Shown here piece after piece: positions 32,646-44,342 of a stretch of 64,000 nucleotides of DNA; position 1 is the first letter of the stretch, and each line of letters starts with the position of its first letter. A program made the position numbers and the translations under genes. The stretch is from Nemophila menziesii (taxonomy: Eukaryota > Streptophyta > Magnoliopsida > Boraginales > Hydrophyllaceae), in assembly GCA_029959085.1 (NCBI GenBank), contig JARWIR010000010.1:30744731-30808730 (forward strand), read 5' to 3'. Below the pieces are notes generated by a model. The model ran no database searches, was not told the origin of the DNA, and saw only the letters and a list, made by a program, of their open reading frames with translations.

Positions 32646-33530
32646 AACAAACAAGCTTTAAAAAATTTGGCTCGACTTGTTAAAATTTAAGTTCGGTTGG
32701 ACTCGATTTATAAATCTTATCAAACAAGCTTGCACATCTAGTATTCAACTCGACTTGATTCATTTACAACCCTAATGTATAGTAAAGGTTGATAAAGTTT
32801 AGGCGTTTGAATTCAAGACAGATAATAAGAGAGATTGAACCAGAGCTAAAACATGTACTGAAAAAGGCTTATAAAAGTAAGATAGATGGTTCCTTTAGTT
32901 TTAGTAGTTAAAATATTTTAAAGTATGTAAATAAATTGGATATAAATCTTAAACATACAAATTAAATAAAAAAAACTAGCCCAATATAAGTTAGCACTAT
33001 TCGGTCCACTAACACAATAAGGCAACCGACATTACACCGTTAAATGCAAAACCCTATTGTTTTAGGGAAAAAAAATCAATTAAACCTAAATAAAGTATTT
33101 TACTCCTTGCGCAGGTTTAAAGTCTCATTTCTCCCTCCCGCAGTCAAACCTTAACTCCTCCAATGAAGAGGCATGTTTTTTATTTTTTCAGATCCAAAAG
33201 CTTTAAGGTTTATATAGGTTATTTGATTGTTGAACATACAAATTAGATAGCCTGTATAAAACTCACCAAAGACCTTGATTGTATTTTGAATTTATATTGA
33301 AAGGAAAAATAAGATACAAATAAGATATAACAGGCTGATTAATGCAATCTAAAATTATAATTATAAATTATAATAAGATATGAGTTTTTAGACGAGAGAT
33401 AGTAAGTTGACTATTATTACATTCAATTAAAAAGACACCCAATTGAAACTAACACAATTTTATTTCTAAAAAAGAATCTAAGATAACACAGTAATGACAA
33501 AATGGAACTTGACTATCTTCATAATGATGA
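32646..33530. other. AT-rich intergenic, nothing recognised
   Basis: No ORF, repeat boundary or RNA gene could be supported in this stretch. Confidence 0.45.
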
Positions 33531-33542
33531 AATAGAATTTGA

Positions 33543-36500
33543 GGAAAGCCAGATGATCAAATGGAGGGGGGTATTTTGCCGATAGTTGGTCCACTTGGAA
33601 GAGAGTGTAATCAAGAGCTAGCGCAACCTTTTTCTGACGAAGAAATTTGTATGGTGGTTTTCCAATCTAATCCGACAAAAGCCCTTGGCTCAGATGGTAT
33701 GTCTGCAGCTTTTTATCAAAAGTGCTGGAGCTCAGTGGGTCCATCAGTCTGTAAAATGGTTAGAGATGCTATTAGTATGGGTGTTCTTCCCTCGGGTCTT
33801 AATGGTACTCTCATACACCTTATTCCTAAAGTACCAGACCCGAACCGGGTACGCTTACTCCGTCCTATTAGCCTCATTAATTCTCCAGTTAATTTATTAT
33901 GAAGGCAATGGTCAATAGACTAAGGCCTATTTTATCTAACATTATTGGCCCTTGCCAAAGTAGTTTTTTACCAGGTCGATCAACGGTGGATAATATAGTG
34001 CTTGTACGAGAGGTGGATCACAAAATGAGGCATCTTCAAGGAAGGAGTGGAATCATGGCGGTGAAAATTGATCTTGCAAAGGCATATGATAGGATTAGAT
34101 GGGAATTCATTGAGGAAACGATTAGGCTATTTGGGCTTCCGGAAGATTGGATAAAAATTATAATGTCTAGTATGAAAGAAAATGAAATGCGAGTCCTTTG
34201 GAATGGGGAACCTTTAGCCCCTTTTTCTCCTCATCGTGGAATCCGTCAGGGGGGGCCCACTTTCGCCATATATTTTTGTTCTTTGCATGGAGCGTTTGTC
34301 CTTGCTAATTCAGGAATATTGCGTTGTTGGAAAATGGAAGGAAGTCCAGATTGGGCGCCAAGGTCCTAAGTTATCTCACCTATTTTTTGCGGATGATCTA
34401 ATTTTGTTTGGTGAGGCCTCTTTTTTGCAGGTATAGACCATGTTGGAGGTGATGGATAGATTCTGTAAAGAAGCTGGACAAACAATTAGTGCCGAGAAAT
34501 CTTTAATATATTTTTCCTCAAATGTTCCTGATCTAGTTCAAAAGGAGTTAGCATTGGCTAGTGGATTTTGTCACAGTAATTCGTTTGGTACTTACCTTGG
34601 AGTGCCTATTCTTTCGGGTAGATTGCCAAAGGGGTTTTACAAAAGCATAGTTGAAAAAATGAGGATCAAACTAGCTACATGGAAAACAAAGACATTATCA
34701 TTGGCTGGTCGGATCACGTCAGCTCAATCGGTGCTAAACGCGATGCCTGTATATCAAATGCAAGTGTTGAAATTACCAAAATATATATGTAATGATATTG
34801 ATAGAGTTATCAGGGACTTCGTATGGGGTTCGTCTAGTTCGGAAAGAAAGGTTCATTGGGTGGCGTGGAATCAAGTATGTAAGGCTAAGAATAATGGGGG
34901 TCTTGGGATAAGAAGATCTGAGAAATATAACTTAGCCTTGCTAGCCAAGTTGGGGTGGAAGATTCTTCAAGATGAACAAACTGTAGCGTGGGTTAATGTC
35001 TTTAAAAACAAGTATTTCAAGAACGGTATTTTGAACCGAATCCGAAATGGAAATGAGTCAAACGTTTGCAAGGCTATTCTAGCAGGTGTTGAAGCTTTCC
35101 GTGAAGGGTTTATTGATCAAAGTGATGAAGAGGGGACGAAAATAAGATGGAAGTGGGATAACTCGGGTCGTTTCTCCGTGAAATCGGCTTTCATGAGTTT
35201 ATCGGAAGTTGATAGAGATGATTCATTTAAATGGGAGTTGATATGGAGGCTAAAATGCTCTCAAAAAATACGCGTAACCTGTGGAGAGTTGTATTAAACC
35301 GGCTTGCTACAATGGAAAACTTGTATCAACGTAATATTATGGAATCTCGTGCTTGCGCGATATGTGGCGCTGAGAGGGAAGACTTAATTCATGTCCTTTT
35401 GAAATGTAAAATTGCTGTTTTAGTTTGGAACTCACTAGGTATTTTTTCAGGTGCATTAAGATCAGGAGAAGCTACTGGATTTGACCGAAGCGAGACTGGA
35501 AGACCCGGGTACAGGGACCTGTTGGTTCGCTTGGAGCAGGAGCCTGGCGTGGATGTCACTGATGAACCAGGGGAGCTGCTGGGAAGAGATAGGGAGGAGC
35601 TGGAGCAGCTGAACAGCCGCTGGTTCCGCAGTAGGTGCAGCTTGCCGACGTGGACTGAGGCTGGCGCAAGGGAGCTGCAACAGCTTCACAGAAGAACAAA
35701 TTCTGCAGCAAATAGGAGTCCAACTGCTGTTCTTGTTCGGCAACAGCGAAGCAACGATTCCGCAGCTGCAGATTTGGCGCCAAGATCATTGAACCATGTT
35801 AAAATGTGGGTTGAAGGCCATCTTCAATCCAAAGCAAAAATTAATGGGCTAGAGTGGCCGTATGTCTATATAGCCGCGTTGTGGATTATCTGGACTAAAA
35901 GAAATTCGATAGTATTTAACGAAGAGCTCAACATACCTCATGTATCGGAGTTAAAAAGAGAAGTCTTGTATTTAGCTAAGAACTTTATCTCAGCATGGGG
36001 TAAGTCTCTTGATGGTGGTTTGACCAAGTTAGCTAGCAATGTATTGGTTTGTTGGGTAAAGCCTCCTACCGGTCTCAAACTAAACATTGATGGAAGCTTC
36101 CTTAAGGAGAAAAAACTAGCTGGTATTGGTGGTATTATAAGAGATAAGTATGGAGCTTGTGTATCTGGTTTCTTGGGTACTTGTTTGTTTGTATCACCTT
36201 TAGTTTCTGAGCTGTTTGCTCTCCGTTTTGGCCTGAGATGGGCGTGTAATAATGGCTTTACTGATTTGATAATTGAAACAGATTCGGAGGAGCTCCACGC
36301 GCTAGTGAAGGGCGGTGGGAGCTCTACTCACTTTGAGATGGACTTGGGGAAGTTCCACGCGCTAGTGAAGGGCGGTGGGAACTTAGAAAGTCGCTATGTT
36401 TCAGTTATCAAAGAATGTTGCGCTTTGCTTAATAAGTTTCCGAATTTCGACCTCAAGCATGTTTTTCGTGAAGCAAACTTTTGTGCTGACAAGCTCGCAA

Positions 36501-36695
36501 AGGAAGGCGCTAGAATGATTAGTCAACCGATAATATTTAAAGATCCACCTGAATACCTTTGGAAGTTCATTACGAGAGACAGAGGTGGCTACGCAACCTC
36601 TAGAGTAGTCCTAGTTAATCAATATGAGCTCTTTGCTCTGAATGTAATCCATTGTATTCTCGGCTATTTTAGCCTCTTATGTATGCAAAAAAAAA
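33543..36695 (+). mobile_element. 5'-truncated L1-type LINE with RNase H
   Basis: The 12-bp direct repeat AATAGAATTTGA (33531-33542 and 36696-36707) flanks the copy, which ends in an A-run (about 36687-36697). It begins inside ORF2 between the endonuclease and the reverse transcriptase, as expected for 5' truncation. Reverse transcriptase motifs are in order: DGMSAAFYQKCW, FLPGRSTVDNI, VKIDLAKAYDRI, GIRQG and FADDLILFGE. A zf-RVT zinc finger (CAICGAEREDLIHVLLKC) and an RNase H (LNIDGSF, SELFALRFGL, IIETDSEEL, NFCADKLAKEGA) follow. Lesions are few: frameshifts near 33897, 34250 and 35280, and a stop near 34437. Known role: target-primed reverse transcription. This copy cannot move by itself. 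Confidence 0.92.
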
Positions 36696-36700
36696 AATAG
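34440..36700 (+). pseudogene. LINE ORF2 C-terminal half (thumb, zf-RVT, RNase H)
   Basis: Two long overlapping frames (34440-35297 and 35231-36700) carry everything after the FADD motif. They include FGTYLGVPILSGRLPKGFYK, LSLAGRITSAQSVLNAMP and NNGGLGIRRSEKYNLALLAK. The zinc finger is at about 35352-35410 and RNase H at about 36080-36510. A single frameshift separates the frames. Two oddities sit inside: a GC-rich in-frame block (about 35455-35790) between the zinc finger and RNase H, and an exact-length 60-bp tandem duplication in RNase H (36293-36352 and 36353-36412). Confidence 0.88.
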
Positions 36701-36707
36701 AATTTGA

Positions 36708-37787
36708 CAACCCTCATAACATCATAATTATGACTAACTCAGTTGATAAAAATGAGATGTGTCGTCTGAGCTAACATATACCATTCACCAAACACTTGGC
36801 ATAAATCCCGTCATAGCTCCTCCCACTCTTTACTTAAACAAAAGTAGAAATAAAGCACCTACGAATAAACGGTAGACATCGACACATACCCTTTCTACTA
36901 TCACGTTTTATGGTATTAGAGCCAGGAAAAAATGTGTCGAAAGAAATATGTACCCACCCTCTCCACGCATCGAAAATGGAGAGAATAGAAACATCGAAGA
37001 ATAAAACACATACCAAGTACCAGATAACGAGGGAAACTAGTCAGTGTTAATGCCTTGATGCACTGGAAGCACCACCAAACATAACAAACAAATGGTAACT
37101 TTAGATATCCAACACCATATTGAACCACCTTCACCCATCACAAACCAGGTAGAAACCAAAACGATAACCGAGACACGCCTGACAAGTGAACGACAAACAA
37201 TCACAATCATCGATCCAGTATCCAAAAGAAGCACATGAACTTCCAAAAGTATGTAAAATCACAAACTCCAAAACCGAACAACAACGACCAAACATACATA
37301 CCAAAAAGATACCAATTTCCCAACCCAATGGGCTCTGGGAGAAACCACATTAGTTGTGACCATTTAAGTAGTGGCGGACTCATGCCTTTGAATTGGGGGG
37401 GGGGGGGGGGGGGGGTTCTAAGCCCACCTAAATTCACTTATAAATTAATAATATTATTTTTTCCATAATGTTTTTAAAACTTTTCTAAAATCTAAAAAAA
37501 ACCCTCAATAATGTTACTAATAAAACAAAAAAAATTACCAAACAAAAACTAAATTAAAAAAGAAAATACTTTTTATCTTATAATAATATTAAATGGAGAA
37601 GACAATTTTAATTTAAACTGACATAAAATTTAAAGATTGATGAAAAGTATTTATTCCTCAACTTTTGACTTTATGAATACTAGTTACGACTCGATATTTT
37701 ATCACTCAATCCTAAGTCGTTCTATTGTGATTGTGTTATGTTGTGTTATTTTATTTTTCATATTTTTTAGGAATGTTATGTCCAAAC
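36708..37787. other. Intergenic with a copia-type primer-site-like motif
   Basis: TGGTATTAGAGCCAGG (36911-36926) resembles the tRNA-iMet primer-binding site of copia elements (usual TGGTATCAGAGCC), so the preceding 200 bp may be a decayed LTR. A GTGGCGGACTCATGCC motif (about 37371-37386) and a run of 21 G (37395-37415) resemble the GGGGCGG MITE family. No gene is seen; the short minus-strand frames here have no domain. Confidence 0.35.
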
Positions 37788-37798
37788 CTTTTTTTTTT

Positions 37799-39101
37799 GC
37801 TTGGCAAGAATATGTATCAAATCAACAAGTCTCTTACAAAAAATCCAATTGAAACAGAATACAACCCTAAATACTTGCTAAAATCCAACTTCTACCTATT
37901 TATTCTAAAAATAATCATGGCTACTTACTAAAAATAGAAAATAAAATACATAACCCTAGCACAAACAATTAAATGGGAAATAACATAATCCACGTAGGAA
38001 TTCTACTATTATCTTTAAGAAACCCTACTCATCTTCACTCACCGTTTTCATTTGCCCAATATGTCTCACCTACCAAGCTCTTAAGCTTCCTCAACATAGT
38101 AAACTTTAGCAGCTACCACCCTCTCAACCACCGACAATTTAATTTCATGGTCCAAATCCTCCACTTTTAGGTTGTTCGTGTGAACACGTTGTTTTTTCTC
38201 CCACCAAGTGATATAAACAACTATATCCATAAGTTTTGGTAGGTGATGGTATTTGTTTCGTGTTTAATGAACCAACTAATAAATGTGCTCCATGATGAGA
38301 TTTCGAAAGCATATGTGTGTTTTCTCATTATCTTCAACCATAGTCACTTTGTAAAGTCACACTTCAGTAAAGGTGATCTCTGTCTTCCTCACTGATGCCA
38401 CAAAAGGTACACTCAGTCCTAACCCCTTGACTCCATGAAACTTGTCTTTTTTTGTGGGAAATCTGTTGAGATGAGCTAACCATAATCTGAATTGATACTT
38501 TGGTCATATTTCTTTATCCCATATGATTGTATGCCATGAGTTTTTGTTGTATTTTGTCCTAATGATCTCCTAAGTCTCAGCTATAACAAAATTTCCCTTT
38601 TTAGAACATTCTGTGAATACTATGTCTTGAGATGAAGGATCAATTTGGATCGTATTTGTTAACTTTTCCATGAACTGTAGATTAGACGGCCACTTCCATA
38701 TGGAATCTTGAATAAAATGATGAAATTTACTCTTGTAATAATCAGGAACTATGAACACATATCAGCTAAACTTTTCTATTCGGGTAGTGATTTGTCCCGT
38801 CATATGAATGTGTTTTTTACATTGTTTACTGTGTATAAATTCTTTAGTAAGATATCTAGTCACTGAGTATTTTCCTCCATCCCCAAGAGGGATCTTAATT
38901 TGGAGCTTCCAAATAGATTTATCATGAAACAACATTGTGTGAACTCATTTCGACCATAATATCTTATGTTTAGTACATCATGCCCATAAGATCTTTAATT
39001 GAGAAACTTTATTATGATATTTAAGATTCCTTAAACCCAATCCCTTCTCATCTTCAGGTAAACAACCTTTTTTGCAAGGCAATTTAGCCCCTCCTGAGTA
39101 T
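37799..39101 (-). pseudogene. Older LINE, 3' part (post-RT and zinc-finger region)
   Basis: Minus-strand sequence continues the LINE seen at 48718-50168, and the Athila element is inserted between the two. Recognisable stretches include EKGLGLRNLKYHNK near 39050-39010, and the KWPSNLQFMEKL region and its surroundings at about 38700-38570. A zf-RVT-like part follows at 38460-38390. A T-run at about 37788-37798 would be the element's poly(A). It is heavily mutated. Confidence 0.65.
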
Positions 39102-40505
39102 TGGTGTCGCCTAGGGTGTTAAACGAATGGGTAAATAATAATGAGTAAGAAACAATTAATTAAAAGGCAGAAAATAAAAGAGAGTAATTCGAAATAATTA
39201 ATTAACCTAAGTAAAAATAAAAGACAATAAAGTAAATGATAAGAAATATGAGATGATAAGTATAGCTTAGGTTTTGCTAGTATGCACTAATCCTTCCAAT
39301 TCTTTCTATCAAATCTAGTTAATAAGGGAGATAATTAGCTCTTAGATACTTAGTCAGGATTCTAAATTCCCATACCTTAGACCTTGAGAGAGACTAAGGG
39401 GGCTACGGACACACCACAAGGCTGGTTTAAATAGGGTTTTCCTGCGCTACTAGGGCCCTAAGCAATCAATTTCCAAACATGGTGATAGTGATTAAATTAT
39501 ACCCTAATGACTATCTAGTTAGAATTAGTGTTGTCAAGACCAATATCGACACTAGACGTTATGTGGTGTTTCAATAATTAGACACCCAGCTAAGGTGATC
39601 ATCTAACTACTATTAAGGTAATCCTAAACGTTGCGCACCGCAAGGAAACAGTCATTAAAACACATAAACAAATATATAGGTAAGAAGCTAATATCAAATA
39701 AAACATATAATTACCAAAGAAACTTAGATAGAAAGAAAAATAGAATTCATAGATTATACATGATGCAAATCCCAAGCTATGGGAAAATTAGTTCATACCT
39801 GAAGGAAATAAACTAAAAGAAATAATGAAAGACTTCATCTTGCTCTCTACAATAATTCTGATGATAATAAACCTAAGGACTAATTACTATGAGGCAAGGA
39901 TGATTTACAAGTGATATAAGGGTGTATTTATAGGTGTATAGAAGCCCTAATTCGTTTTCTTGAAAGAGAAGGTAAGTAGTGGACTCCTATCCCAACTCAA
40001 ATTCGTAACACTAAAATATGAAATCAGACCCATTTTTGTTTTGGTCCTAACAACTTCAATTCTTATGCGTTTGACGCATATGAGTAGTCGAAATTCATCG
40101 TCTCGAAAATATATTTAACTTTTATCTTGACCGTTTCTCCAGATTCCTCACCGATGTTGGGATATAAGCTGATTTGTGGTCGTGGGTGTTGGAATTCAGA
40201 TTTATGGCAGCTTTTCCTTTTCCATATTTTAAGCTTTTCTTTCCTTATCTCCAATTTCCATGCTTATCTTCTTTCTATATCTCTTAGTCTTTGACTTGGA
40301 CTCTAATTAATCTCCATAATTATCTTTAAAACTTCACACTAAATAAACAATTAAACCCAATATGCTTTAAAATAATAATTTACTAAATCAAGACTAGAAA
40401 TAGGAAAGTGTACTATTTCTCAAGAAAATCGACTATAAAGACTTCTAAATCACTAAAAATGATGTCTCATCCTAATATTAATCTATCACAAATGAGGAGA
40501 CATCA
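39102..40505 (-). repeat. 3' LTR of the Athila element
   Basis: On the minus strand it starts TGATGTCTCCTCATTTGTGA and ends GGCGACACCA. The polypurine tract (TTGAGTTGGAGGTCT on the minus strand) lies just outside at about 40506-40520. A TATA-like CTATAAATACACCC occurs near 39925-39940 on the minus strand. The terminal inverted repeat is 40460-40468 with 40497-40505. Confidence 0.9.
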
Positions 40506-42073
40506 AGACCTCCAACTCAAAGTTGTATCGTCTCGATACAATAAAGATAAAAACAAAGGGAAGTCGCTATATACACACCTAGGTCACTTTAACACAATGG
40601 GAAGAACATAGCAGAATATATAGAATAGACATAAAGCAACTACTCAGAAAATTTCATGTAATAATATTCATAAACTACATACCTGTATACTTCTCATATC
40701 CACAGTCAACACGATTTGAATTTAAGATTAGATTAGTTTCACAATGTAAGAAGGATTGGGACTTTACTCAGTTCACCAAGGAAGCTATAGATTGTTCATC
40801 GAACTTTACTAGTATCCAAAGATCCATTTAACTACTCTCTATTGGCTCAATCACTTCTCAATTACATAGCAAAGAATCAAAAGGTCTTTAAGGTTGTAAT
40901 TTAGGCTTAGGGACGGTATGATAGTATATTTGGATAATTTAGAGTGAGCTTTTGGCTCTCTCCTCACTGGCCATCAACAAATCGCCCTAGAGCTTGAGTT
41001 ACTCTCATAAAACGTTTCTCACTCAACCCAATGAATTCTTGATGCACAAAGTAGCATCCCCAATAACCCAATTAAAGCATAAGATGTTCACATAAAAATT
41101 CCTCTTTGCCGGTCCGAATATATATTCTTTTCAAATTAATTTTTTGCTTTTGTATAGCTATGACTCTCTTTTTAATGTTGAGATATCACACTATTTTTTT
41201 CAAAATTATGCCTTTTCATAACTTTAGCTTGTAGCTTCTTTTTCATTCACTATTACCCCGGCAAAGGGCTACAATATAAATTTGTGAAATATCATCAATA
41301 TAATAACAGAGCACAGTTAATAAGCTCAAAAATCCTAACCCAATAACAATTCCCATAATGGTGGACCCACCACCCCAAACTCAAGCTCTAAAACAATTGT
41401 CTATGCATCGCGATTCGAGTACGGGTCATATGGAAAAGTCCTATAATCTAAAGGGATATGGCTTATAATGTGTTTAAAATAAAAATCTTTCGAAAGGCTA
41501 GAAGGGGCGGAGAAGGATATGACATATAAATCAAATAACAAGGTGAGAAGGTATAAAAAGGCTTCAAGTGGATTCAATATGAAAGAACTGTCTTAATCAT
41601 TTTCTACACCATGCAATTTCGTTATTTTCTTACCTTTAGCACTTTCATCAAATGGGTTTGTCGACTAGCTTGGATCTCACGGCCTACACACTACTCAAGG
41701 CTCCCTGAGATCGAACATACTTTCTATCGCATTGCTTACTAATCTTTTCTTTACTATCAATGTGTGTTTTCCTGCAAATATTCAAAGCATACAAAATAAA
41801 ATAGCTCATAAACATACTACTTACGATCATCAATTTACTGAGCTTATGCTTTCAAGCTATTAAACACACTCTACATCTAATTCCCATGTATCAAAATTTT
41901 TAATTTCTGCCTAAAAACATAAAAATGGAGATGAGAGACAACGAATCCCCACACCCCCAACTCAAAAATGAGCCATGTCCCCACGACTCGAAAAAGACTC
42001 GAAAAAGAAATTAAAATTAGCAGATAAAGCATTTACAGAAATGGTAAGGAAGAAAGAGAACATACTCTCAAGG

Positions 42074-43282
42074 CTATTGCCTCGCATTATCGACCTCCAA
42101 GATAGGATTAGCTTGATCTTTCTTTAATTGCTCAAGGAGTGTCATGATGTGCACTTGATTAGCTTTGATTTGTGCCACGTCTTCGGCTAAGGAAGTTTGA
42201 GCTTCTTCGAAATTGTTTAAACGCTCCTCCATCTTCTCTTGCCAACTTTGCTCCTTTTCTTCTTTCGAGACTTGCGTCGAAACCGCTCCTCTCAAGACTT
42301 TCATGATCCAAGCATTATCAATATAACTCTTTTTAAATTCAAGTTTCTCTTCTTCACCCAATATTACATTCGCTTTTTGCACAAGACACGTGATCATAGT
42401 AGGATATTTAACATTATAAACTGATTTAGGAGAGACCAGAAATCACATCACCTCCTCAAAGATCAACTGTGCCACATCCATTTCTTCTCCTCTCAAAATA
42501 CAGTCCAACAGTAGAGCATTCTTCTTAGTCATATCCAAAATTCTTGTGTTTCCAAAGACATTAGGGATTAGGAAATTGTGCCAAACTCTAGCATCCGGTT
42601 GAAGATATTTGTAAGGCCAAGGTGCCTTCAATTCTCCCTTATGTGATTGCACTTTCTCCTTGTCTAAAACATGCTCAAAAAGTAAATTCCAATCACAGAT
42701 TCTTTGTTTAGCCACCGTTTCACTATACTTGCATGGTCCAACCAATTTCTTAAACTGGAAGTGGTTTCTAATCTCTTTAACTGTGAAAGAAACTAAATTT
42801 CCTCTAATCGGAACATAACCTTCACTATCTCGGCTATAGATGCCTAAATAGAAATCTAAAACTAACTCATGACATAAATCAGAACGTCTTACCATGAATG
42901 TAGACCAACCCAATCTTTCACCAGGCTCCAAGAATCTCTTGTATTCTCCTATACCAACTTCTTCATCGAATACTTTCTCATATGCAAAAGGTAGTTCCTT
43001 TAACTGTTTTTCTGCATAAGCTATCAAGGCCTTTGAAGCTTTCTCTTTATCTTCAGGTGTAGGACCTTTGAATGGAAGAGGTTGTGTTTTCTTCTTGGAA
43101 TAGAGTGGAACCCTTTTTCCCATCGAATTAAACATAGCCGGCTTACCTCCCTTTTCATCATCGATTTTACCCTTTGCTTTGGAACTAGAACCTTTGTTAC
43201 TTGATTTCCTCTCAGTTGAACCCAATACCTTGCTTTTCTTCACCTCCCTCTTGTTAAACAATGTTTCTGTTCTTTGAGTCAT
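42074..43282 (-). pseudogene. Extra ORF with putative plant transposon protein domain
   Basis: The ATG at 43282 is chosen because the frame upstream has only TTG. About 403 codons are interrupted by one in-frame TGA (about 42443-42445). The N-terminus is basic (KREVKKSKVLG and a KGSSSKAKGK stretch). The middle (residues about 90-260) has KRFLEPGERLGW, SRDSEGYVPIRGNLVSF and DARVWHNFLIPNVFGNTRIL, then ALLLDCILRGEEMDVAQLIF. This layout I associate with the 'putative plant transposon protein' domain found in Athila-related elements. After the TGA the tail is a coiled coil (EKMEERLNNFEEAQTSLAED). Position downstream of pol matches the env-like ORF of Athila, but no membrane segment is visible. Function unknown. 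Confidence 0.65.
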
Positions 43283-43724
43283 CTCAATTAACCCCCAACT
43301 CAAAGCTTTAGCAACTCTTGAAATTTGAAACTCTTGATTATAGGTTGAACAAGCTTTATTTGGGTTAGGAAAGGTGAATTGATGATGAATTTCTATGTGG
43401 GTAAGATGAATTCTTGATGGATTGGTATGGATCTAAGAAATTGTAGGATGAATTTTTGAAATTTGAGCTTTTAATTCTTCAATCTAATGTGTTTGGTGAG
43501 AATTGGGTGATTGAATCTCCTTTGTAATGATGTGGAGAGAAGTTTTGATTTGTTTTTATGATGATTGGGTAGTGTTTTGATGTTTGGGGAAGGTTTGAAT
43601 GAGCTTCAATGGAGTTGGGAGAGGTTTGGAGAAGAAAGAGAGGCTTAATGATTAAAAATTTCAGAATATACCAACCTCTTCTCCTTTATAACCTAAAAAC
43701 GAAGCTTTTTTCTCTCTCCAGCAG

Positions 43725-44095
43725 CGCTGGGCGGCATACCGGCCGTAGGGCCCGGCATGTCGGTGCTGGAGCTCTTGAAATCTGAGTTACGTCAAAATAC
43801 CTGAGGCTTAGACACGTGGGCACGGGTTTTGGTCGGGCCGGCATACCGGAGATTCTGACCGGCATACTGGTGCTGCTGATTCTCGAAAATCAATGTTTCT
43901 GTCTTGTACACGTGACACACCCGTGGGCACGGGTTTTTGACCTGGCCGGCATACCGGAGATATCGCCCGGCATACCGGTGCTGGCATCTCTCGAAAGCTG
44001 ACCTTCTGTCTTGAACACGTGGCCTGACCCGTGGGCTCGGGTTTTCTGCCTGCCGGCTTACCGGTGTTAATGGCCGGCATGCCGGGGGGGGGGGC
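43725..44095. repeat. GC-rich tandem repeat of about 100 bp
   Basis: About three and a half units with the core CGGCATACCGGAGAT, CCGGCATACCGGTGCTG, TCTCGAAA and CCCGTGGGCACGGGTTTT. It lies between the pol remnant and the extra ORF. Open frames across it (43792-44151 and others) exist only because of the repeat. A run of about ten G sits at 44083-44092. Confidence 0.85.
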
Positions 44096-44342
44096 TGTCT
44101 GAATTTTCCAAAATATTTCGTTTTTCCTCCCAAACTCGATTTTTCTAACACCTAAACATCAAAAACACTATTACCTTTCTCAAATATGCAATATCAACTA
44201 AAAACAACTAAACTAAACACAAACTAAAAACATAAAAAGCATAAAAAGCATAAAAAGCATAAAAACATAAAATAAAATTGCGGGTTGTCTCCCGTACAAC
44301 ACTTTTATTTAATGTCTTTTAAAGTTAGACGCGTTACCTCTA

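Noticed and set aside
35462..35789. Minus-strand frames of 77 and 93 codons
   Set aside because: Antisense shadow of the GC-rich block in the LINE ORF2.
37395..37415. Run of 21 G as a structural element
   Set aside because: Similar G-runs occur in MITE-like and repeat contexts here (about 31872, 44083). Length may be unreliable in the assembly and there is no further evidence for function.
43792..44151. 119- and 90-codon minus-strand frames
   Set aside because: They run through the GC-rich tandem array; the residues repeat with the DNA unit, so they are not genes.
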